Below, one piece after another: positions 49,891 to 54,444 of a stretch of DNA of 54,444 nt (positions are counted from its first letter, which is position 1; every line of letters begins with the position of its first letter). A program made the translations under genes and the position numbers. The notes below the pieces were generated by a model that saw only the letters and a program-made list of their open reading frames with translations, was not told the origin of the DNA and made no database searches. Source of the stretch: an uncultured Lachnospiraceae bacterium (GTDB lineage Bacteria; Bacillota; Clostridia; Lachnospirales; Lachnospiraceae). The DNA is taken from the NCBI GenBank assembly GCA_910584785.1, contig CAJUDX010000009.1:11357-65800 (forward strand), in the 5' to 3' direction.

Positions 49891-52389
49891 ATGGATAAAC
49901 ATGAGTTTAATATCAAAGTGGACCAGATTAAAAAGATGGTAAGTAAAGGTGATTTTGAAACTGCGATGAAAATTGCAGACACCATCGACTGGCGGCGGGT
50001 TCGAAATGCAAATCTGCTTTCGATGATTTCATCCGTGTATGAAAAAAATGCAGAGTATCAGGAGGCCAAAGATATTCTGCTCATTGCATTTGAACGTGCA
50101 CCGATTGGAAAACGGCTGTTGTATAAGCTGACACAGCTTGCACTTAAAGAGGGCGATATCGGGGAGGCAGAGTCCTATTACCGGGAATTTTGCGATCTGG
50201 CGGGAGATGATTCGCGGCAGGATATTCTCCGCTATTTGATTTTAAAAGCTAAGGGGGCACCTATTGAACAATTAATTCATTCTCTGGAGAGTTATACCAG
50301 TATTGAATTGGATGAAAAATGGCTGTATGAACTGGCAGATTTATACCATCAGGCAGGAAGAGAAGAGGACTGTGTAAGAACCTGTGATAAGATTATGCTG
50401 ATGTTTGGTCTGGGGCAGTACGTGGATAAGGCAATGGAGTTAAAGCTTCAGTATGCCCCACTGACAAAGTATCAGATGGATTTGGTGGAAAATCGTGACA
50501 AGTATGAAGAGAAGCTAAGACAGGTGGAGCAGAATGGAGTAAGTGCTGTATCTTTAGGAGAAGCCGCGTCCAGGGAAGTAGAGGAGATGGCGGCGGCTGC
50601 CCGCCGCGGTCAGGTTGCAGCGATGGAAGCTATGCCCTCTTATTCTGAGACTGCCATCCCATCTCCGGTGATAGAAGCTGATCCGGTATCTCAGGTAGCT
50701 ATAGCCCAGGCAGATGAAGTTCCCCAGGTTTCTCATTCTGGTAATGCTGAACAGGCCAGAGAGGAAGAGATGGTGTCCAATATTGCTGCTTCCTTTGCTG
50801 CTGCTGCCGTAGAGCCGTCAGGTACCTGCGTTTCACCGGAGGAGCGTCTGGAAGTCAGTATGAAGGAAGCAGAGGCAGAGGCAAGCCTTGCCCAGGAAAT
50901 GTCCAAGCTTTCCATGGATGGTTTTACCGAAGAGCCGGTGAGGGAAAAAACTCGGGTGCTGCAAAACGTAAAGGATTTAAAAAAGGCAGATGAACCGACA
51001 GAGAAAACGAAGGTCCTTGATGAAATTCGCCATATTCAGCCGGTGAAGCCAGCAGAGGAACAGAGTGTGCCGGAGAAACTCCGTCATCTGATGGTTGAAG
51101 CGAGGGAAGCGGAAAAGGGGCTTGAAATTGCCATTGCATCATTAAAAAAGGCACATCAACTTCTGGCCTACAAGCATTCGGTGGCAAAGATTGGCGGCGA
51201 AAAATTAAACCAAAAGGGAATCCTTGCCAGCGCATCCAAGCTTACAGGCAAGGACTTGATTGTGGAAAATGCAGGAGATTTGTGCGATGCCATGCTGGAC
51301 GAGCTAGATAAGCTTCTTGCAGGAGATAAGAGCGGAATGCTGGTTGTCTTAGTCGATAATCCGCGTCAGCTGGAAGGAATCCGCAGAATTAGTCCCTCTC
51401 TTGCGGATAAATTCTGTGTAGTAACCTGTGTGGAAGAGGCAGAACAAATGTTTTTACGTGCGACCGGGGGAAAGACTTCACGTCAGACGATGACAAGGGC
51501 GGATGCAGCTGCAGAACGTCAGCCAGTTGAACAGCGAGAAACATCGGCTGCCCATCCGTCGGCTGCCCAGAGAGAAGTGTCACCAGTCCGTCCGTCGGCT
51601 GCGCAGAGAGAAACGCCGCCAGTTCGTCCATCGGCAGTTCAGCGAGAAACATCGGCTGCCCATCCGTCGGCTGCGCAGAGAGAAACGTCGCCAGTCCGTC
51701 CGTCGGCGGTTCAGCGAGAAACGTCGCCTGCTCGTCCGCTGGCTTCGGAGAGAGAAGCTGCGGCAGCCCGTCAGCCAGAATTGCAGGGAGGTGAATTAGC
51801 TGGACGCCAGACAGTTGCGCAGAGGGAATCAGCGCCAGTTCGTCCTCTGGCAGTACAGAGAGAGACTGTACCTGTTCAGCAACCTGTAGTACAGAGAAAG
51901 CCGGCGGCTATTCAGCAGCCTGTACTTCCTCAAAGAGAAATGTCACCTGTCCGTCAGATGTCTGCGTCGGAAGGAATGGTATCAGAAAAAGCCTCGTTGT
52001 CAGCTTCAGGTAATATTGTTCAGCTGAGAAATCCTTCCTCAGCTTCGGCAGATGAGTGTTTAGTAATGGAATCGGGCGGCGAACGCATGGATGAACCAGA
52101 TGATGGGCGGATGATGGATATTGATGAATTTGCACAATATTGCTGTCATTATGCCAGTCAGATTGATTGTAATATCTCAGGAAAGAGTATGCTTGCCCTT
52201 TATGAGAGGATAGAAATTATGGAGGAAGACGGTATTGCCCTGACAAAAACGGCAGCTGAGGATTTAATTGAGGAGGCAGCAGACAGGGCGGAGAAACCTT
52301 CTCTTGGAAAAAGAATTGCTGGTTTGTTTTCATCGAAGTACGATAAGGAAGGCTTATTAATCTTAAAGGAAGAGCATTTTATATCATGA
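49891..52389 (+). CDS. Large TPR-like protein with Pro/Ser/Arg repeat region
   Basis: An 832-residue protein of unknown role. Residues about 1-200 look like alpha-helical repeats (TPR-like: AKDILLIAFERAPIGKRLLYK, YREFCDLAGDDSRQDI). An acidic, coiled-coil-prone region follows. Residues about 400-520 form a compact domain (VENAGDLCDAMLDELDKLL, LVVLVDNPRQLEGIRRI), and about 530-690 is disordered with 12-residue repeats. The C-terminus has a helical domain (IDEFAQYCCHYASQIDC). No signal peptide or membrane segment. ATG follows TAGGAGATG. It overlaps the next gene by 4 bp. Confidence 0.8.
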   Translation: MDKHEFNIKVDQIKKMVSKGDFETAMKIADTIDWRRVRNANLLSMISSVYEKNAEYQEAKDILLIAFERAPIGKRLLYKLTQLALKEGDIGEAESYYREFCDLAGDDSRQDILRYLILKAKGAPIEQLIHSLESYTSIELDEKWLYELADLYHQAGREEDCVRTCDKIMLMFGLGQYVDKAMELKLQYAPLTKYQMDLVENRDKYEEKLRQVEQNGVSAVSLGEAASREVEEMAAAARRGQVAAMEAMPSYSETAIPSPVIEADPVSQVAIAQADEVPQVSHSGNAEQAREEEMVSNIAASFAAAAVEPSGTCVSPEERLEVSMKEAEAEASLAQEMSKLSMDGFTEEPVREKTRVLQNVKDLKKADEPTEKTKVLDEIRHIQPVKPAEEQSVPEKLRHLMVEAREAEKGLEIAIASLKKAHQLLAYKHSVAKIGGEKLNQKGILASASKLTGKDLIVENAGDLCDAMLDELDKLLAGDKSGMLVVLVDNPRQLEGIRRISPSLADKFCVVTCVEEAEQMFLRATGGKTSRQTMTRADAAAERQPVEQRETSAAHPSAAQREVSPVRPSAAQRETPPVRPSAVQRETSAAHPSAAQRETSPVRPSAVQRETSPARPLASEREAAAARQPELQGGELAGRQTVAQRESAPVRPLAVQRETVPVQQPVVQRKPAAIQQPVLPQREMSPVRQMSASEGMVSEKASLSASGNIVQLRNPSSASADECLVMESGGERMDEPDDGRMMDIDEFAQYCCHYASQIDCNISGKSMLALYERIEIMEEDGIALTKTAAEDLIEEAADRAEKPSLGKRIAGLFSSKYDKEGLLILKEEHFIS
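51529..51770 (+). repeat. 36-bp in-frame tandem repeats (12-residue units)
   Basis: About seven units encode QRETSPVRPSAV and close variants, such as QRETSAAHPSAA. More degenerate QRE- and VQR-type units continue to about 51960. Boundaries approximate. Confidence 0.85.
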
Positions 52390-53222
52390 TGGATATTCGT
52401 TTAATTGCTTTAGATATGGATGGAACACTGCTGAATGATCAAAAAGAATTGTCGCCGGGAAATCGGGCTGCGTTGGAAAGCTGTATCCGCCATGGAATTG
52501 CCATTGTGCCGGCGACTGGTCGTCCGTCGGCAGGCCTTCCAGCAGAGCTTAGAACCATGGCTGGAGTGCGCTATGCGATTCTTACCAATGGTGCACGCGT
52601 AGAGGATTTGCAGGAGAAAAAGATTATTTCTCAGGAGTTGATTCACTGGGAATTAGCCTATGAAGTTTTAGCATTGTTATCTCAGTACCCAGTGGCCTAT
52701 GACCCTTATATTAACGGCAGGGGAAAAATGGAGGCCCGTTTCCGAGACCATCTGGATCAATATGGACTTCCTCCAGCGATGCAAAAATTGGTTTTAAGCA
52801 GCCGGGATGAGGTGGAGGATGAACTGGCCTTGGTGAAAGCCTGGAAGGCGCCTGTGGAAAAGATTAACATATTTACCACAGACCAAAAGCTTAGAATGGG
52901 GCTTTGGGAAAAGCTGAATCAGTATCAGGAGCTGGTTGTTACCTCTTCACTGGAATATAATTTGGAAATTAATGCGGTGACTGCAACAAAGGGAAATGCA
53001 CTGATGCAGCTGGCGGATCATCTTGGACTGGAACGGGAACAGACGATGGCGATGGGTGACGGAAGTAATGATATAAGTATGGTTGCGTCTGCCGGCATTG
53101 GCGTTGCTATGGCAAACGGTATGGATATAGTTAAGCAGAATGCAGATTATATTACCTTATCAAATGAAGAGGACGGCGTTGCGGCGGCAATTCGGCATTT
53201 TTTGCATTTGCCAGCGGAATAA
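52386..53222 (+). CDS. Cof-type HAD-superfamily phosphatase
   Basis: A 278-residue hydrolase of the Cof/YidA group, which removes phosphate from sugar phosphates or similar metabolites. Motifs: LDMDGTLLND (nucleophile Asp), PATGRPSAG, the lysine in ATKGNALMQLA and MGDGSNDISMVA. ATG 52386 overlaps the stop of the repeat protein. The substrate is not predictable from the sequence. Confidence 0.93.
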   Translation: MMDIRLIALDMDGTLLNDQKELSPGNRAALESCIRHGIAIVPATGRPSAGLPAELRTMAGVRYAILTNGARVEDLQEKKIISQELIHWELAYEVLALLSQYPVAYDPYINGRGKMEARFRDHLDQYGLPPAMQKLVLSSRDEVEDELALVKAWKAPVEKINIFTTDQKLRMGLWEKLNQYQELVVTSSLEYNLEINAVTATKGNALMQLADHLGLEREQTMAMGDGSNDISMVASAGIGVAMANGMDIVKQNADYITLSNEEDGVAAAIRHFLHLPAE

Positions 53223-53339
53223 GCAAGCGCATTGATGAACGGGTAAGATAAATTGCCCGGCAGATTATCGTATGCTGCCGCGGCTTTTTTCTTACCTTTT
53301 TTGGAATGGATCTGCATTTGGGAAAGGAATGACGAGGAA

Positions 53340-54068
53340 ATGGATATTGTGGAGTTTATGCAGAAACATTGGCTCTCGCTTCTGGTTGGGGCTTATTTAA
53401 CTGGAATGGCTCTTTATGGGCATTATCGGGGATTTCTGCGGCTGGCGGTATCAATGGCGGCCCTGATTTTATCCCTGGGAGCTGTCCGTGTGGCAATGCC
53501 GCCCTTAACCGCTTTATTAAAGGAGCATACAGGGATTCATCAATGGATGCGGGAAAGTATAAAAAAGGCAATTGATTTAGAAGAAATTAGTAGCAATATG
53601 AAGCTTCCGGCAGAGCAGAGGTCGATTATCGAAGGAACAGCATTGCCCGATCCTATTAAACAAGTTCTTGTGGAAAATAATAATGAGGAGATTTATCGAC
53701 TGCTTGGAGTAAATGGTCTGGTTGAATACATAACCGCTTTCCTTGCTGACCGAATTATTAATACGCTGGCCTTTATCCTTTTATTTTTGGGAATTAATGT
53801 AGGCTTGCATGTACTGAGCCACATTTTAAATATTATTGCACACCTTCCGTTACTTTATGGATTAAATCAGATTGCGGGAGCTGTTTTGGGCGTGGTGATG
53901 GCACTTGTTTACTTTTGGGTTGTCTGCCTGACATTGAATTTATTTGTCAGCACTGCATGGGGAAGCTATCTTTTAAACAATATAGAAAGTGTGCCGTGGA
54001 TTGCTTATCTGTACCACAGTAATCCGATTTCACGGATGTTTATGAACGTAATTTGGAATCTGCTGTAA
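53340..54068 (+). CDS. CvpA-like membrane protein
   Basis: A protein of about 242 residues with four hydrophobic stretches. The first pair (WLSLLVGAYLTGMALYGHYRG, then FLRLAVSMAALILSLGAVRV) and the later pair (INTLAFILLFLGINVGLHVL, GAVLGVVMALVYFWVV) give the arrangement of CvpA-family proteins, linked to colicin V export and envelope maintenance. ATG 53340 follows GAGGAA. The 117 bp before it hold no gene. Confidence 0.75.
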   Translation: MDIVEFMQKHWLSLLVGAYLTGMALYGHYRGFLRLAVSMAALILSLGAVRVAMPPLTALLKEHTGIHQWMRESIKKAIDLEEISSNMKLPAEQRSIIEGTALPDPIKQVLVENNNEEIYRLLGVNGLVEYITAFLADRIINTLAFILLFLGINVGLHVLSHILNIIAHLPLLYGLNQIAGAVLGVVMALVYFWVVCLTLNLFVSTAWGSYLLNNIESVPWIAYLYHSNPISRMFMNVIWNLL

Positions 54069-54088
54069 TTTTTTGTCAGCACCGTATT

Positions 54089-54138
54089 TGTGTAATTGAT
54101 GTGTGAATTGATGTGTAATTGATTAATGTGTAATTGAT
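54089..54138. repeat. Short AT-rich direct repeats
   Basis: TGTGTAATTGAT occurs about four times, with small changes, at 54089-54138. It lies just before the first of the tandem promoters. Confidence 0.8.
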
Positions 54139-54151
54139 TAAGAATTTTATC

Positions 54152-54180
54152 TTGACATACACAATAGATAGTGTTATAGT
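54152..54180 (+). promoter_or_regulatory. Tandem promoter P1 (likely rRNA operon)
   Basis: TTGACA (54152-54157), 17-bp spacer, TATAGT (54175-54180). It points out of the window. Confidence 0.85.
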
Positions 54181-54271
54181 AAAGTTCCGTTGTTTGTTTA
54201 AGCGGTGGAGTTTGAGTTTTATTATATTAAAAATCAAACAAAAATTAAATTGAAAATCAAACAAAAAAGTC

Positions 54272-54300
54272 TTGACAGATGAAAAAGATTGTGATAAGAT
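54272..54300 (+). promoter_or_regulatory. Tandem promoter P2 (likely rRNA operon)
   Basis: TTGACA (54272-54277), 17-bp spacer, TAAGAT (54295-54300). The end of the spacer and the -10 are the same as in P3 (ATGATAAGAT/GTGATAAGAT). Confidence 0.85.
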
Positions 54301-54366
54301 ATAATACGCTGTTGAGAGTAAATGCAGCATACGAAAGAAAAAAATAAAGAAAAATTAAAAAAACTG

Positions 54367-54395
54367 TTGACAAATTCGAAGAGCTATGATAAGAT
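54367..54395 (+). promoter_or_regulatory. Tandem promoter P3 (likely rRNA operon)
   Basis: TTGACA (54367-54372), 17-bp spacer, TAAGAT (54390-54395). Three strong promoters within 250 bp and no open frame after them suggest a stable-RNA operon, most likely 16S rRNA, just outside the window. Confidence 0.85.
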
Positions 54396-54444
54396 GAATG
54401 AGTTGCTCCTGAAAATCAAAAAGTAAAAATGCTGGAAGATTTAT

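Overview
The window looks like a piece of chromosome from an anaerobic, probably spore-forming Lachnospiraceae-type clostridium. The evidence is low-to-mid GC, strong AGGAGG ribosome sites, the GlgC/GlgD pair, a spore-maturation SpmB, a GerMN lipoprotein, a large clostridial SRP RNA, a T-box leader and the dnaX-ybaB-recR order. No phage, insertion sequence or CRISPR array is visible. Both ends lie in sequence that is likely multicopy: a 107-bp repeat array at the left end, and what looks like an rRNA-operon promoter region at the right end. The window may therefore be a whole contig broken at repeats.

Layout. 1-3000 (minus strand): a repeat array, a dicarboxylate/amino-acid:cation symporter gene interrupted by one in-frame TGA, and a PatB/MalY C-S lyase. 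3187-7113: an AT-rich, probably acquired cassette with a macro-domain/methyltransferase fusion, a PLD-nuclease/SF2 helicase, a truncated DUF4258 toxin and its MqsA-like zinc-finger partner. 7249-13010: thiol metabolism, with a CoA-disulfide reductase, a sigma-54 activator and a divergent cysteine desulfidase that carries a clear -24/-12 promoter. 13156-19217: a LysR regulator beside a sugar ABC importer (binding protein plus two permeases, no ATPase) and a GH43 glycosidase, probably for xylan or arabinoxylan oligosaccharides. 19422-30276: mixed genes, including an Spx/ArsC-like protein, a dehydrogenase homologue lacking key catalytic residues, a guanine deaminase, a PdaA-like deacetylase, a metallophosphoesterase, a secreted GH5 endoglucanase, SpmB, and a MurL-MurD2 pair that makes the D-Glu of peptidoglycan by ligation of L-Glu followed by epimerisation.

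30401-36000: a MarR regulator, a GerMN lipoprotein, glgC-glgD (glycogen), a secreted repeat protein and a vapBC toxin-antitoxin. 35792-40936: a Met T-box leader ahead of metG-traX-tatD-rsmA. 41114-44958: nagB, an unknown protein with eleven 10-residue Gln-rich repeats, a second copy of the left-end repeat array, and an NrdG-type radical SAM activase. 45154-54068: tadA, SRP RNA, pfkA, dnaX, ybaB, recR, a large repeat-containing protein, a Cof-type phosphatase and a CvpA-like membrane protein. The last 370 bases hold three strong tandem promoters pointing out of the window.

The most interesting items are the 107/108-bp multi-hairpin repeat found just downstream of two unrelated genes in the same orientation, the macro-methyltransferase/PLD-helicase cassette, the MurL-MurD2 route, and the complete sigma-54 cysteine desulfidase circuit.
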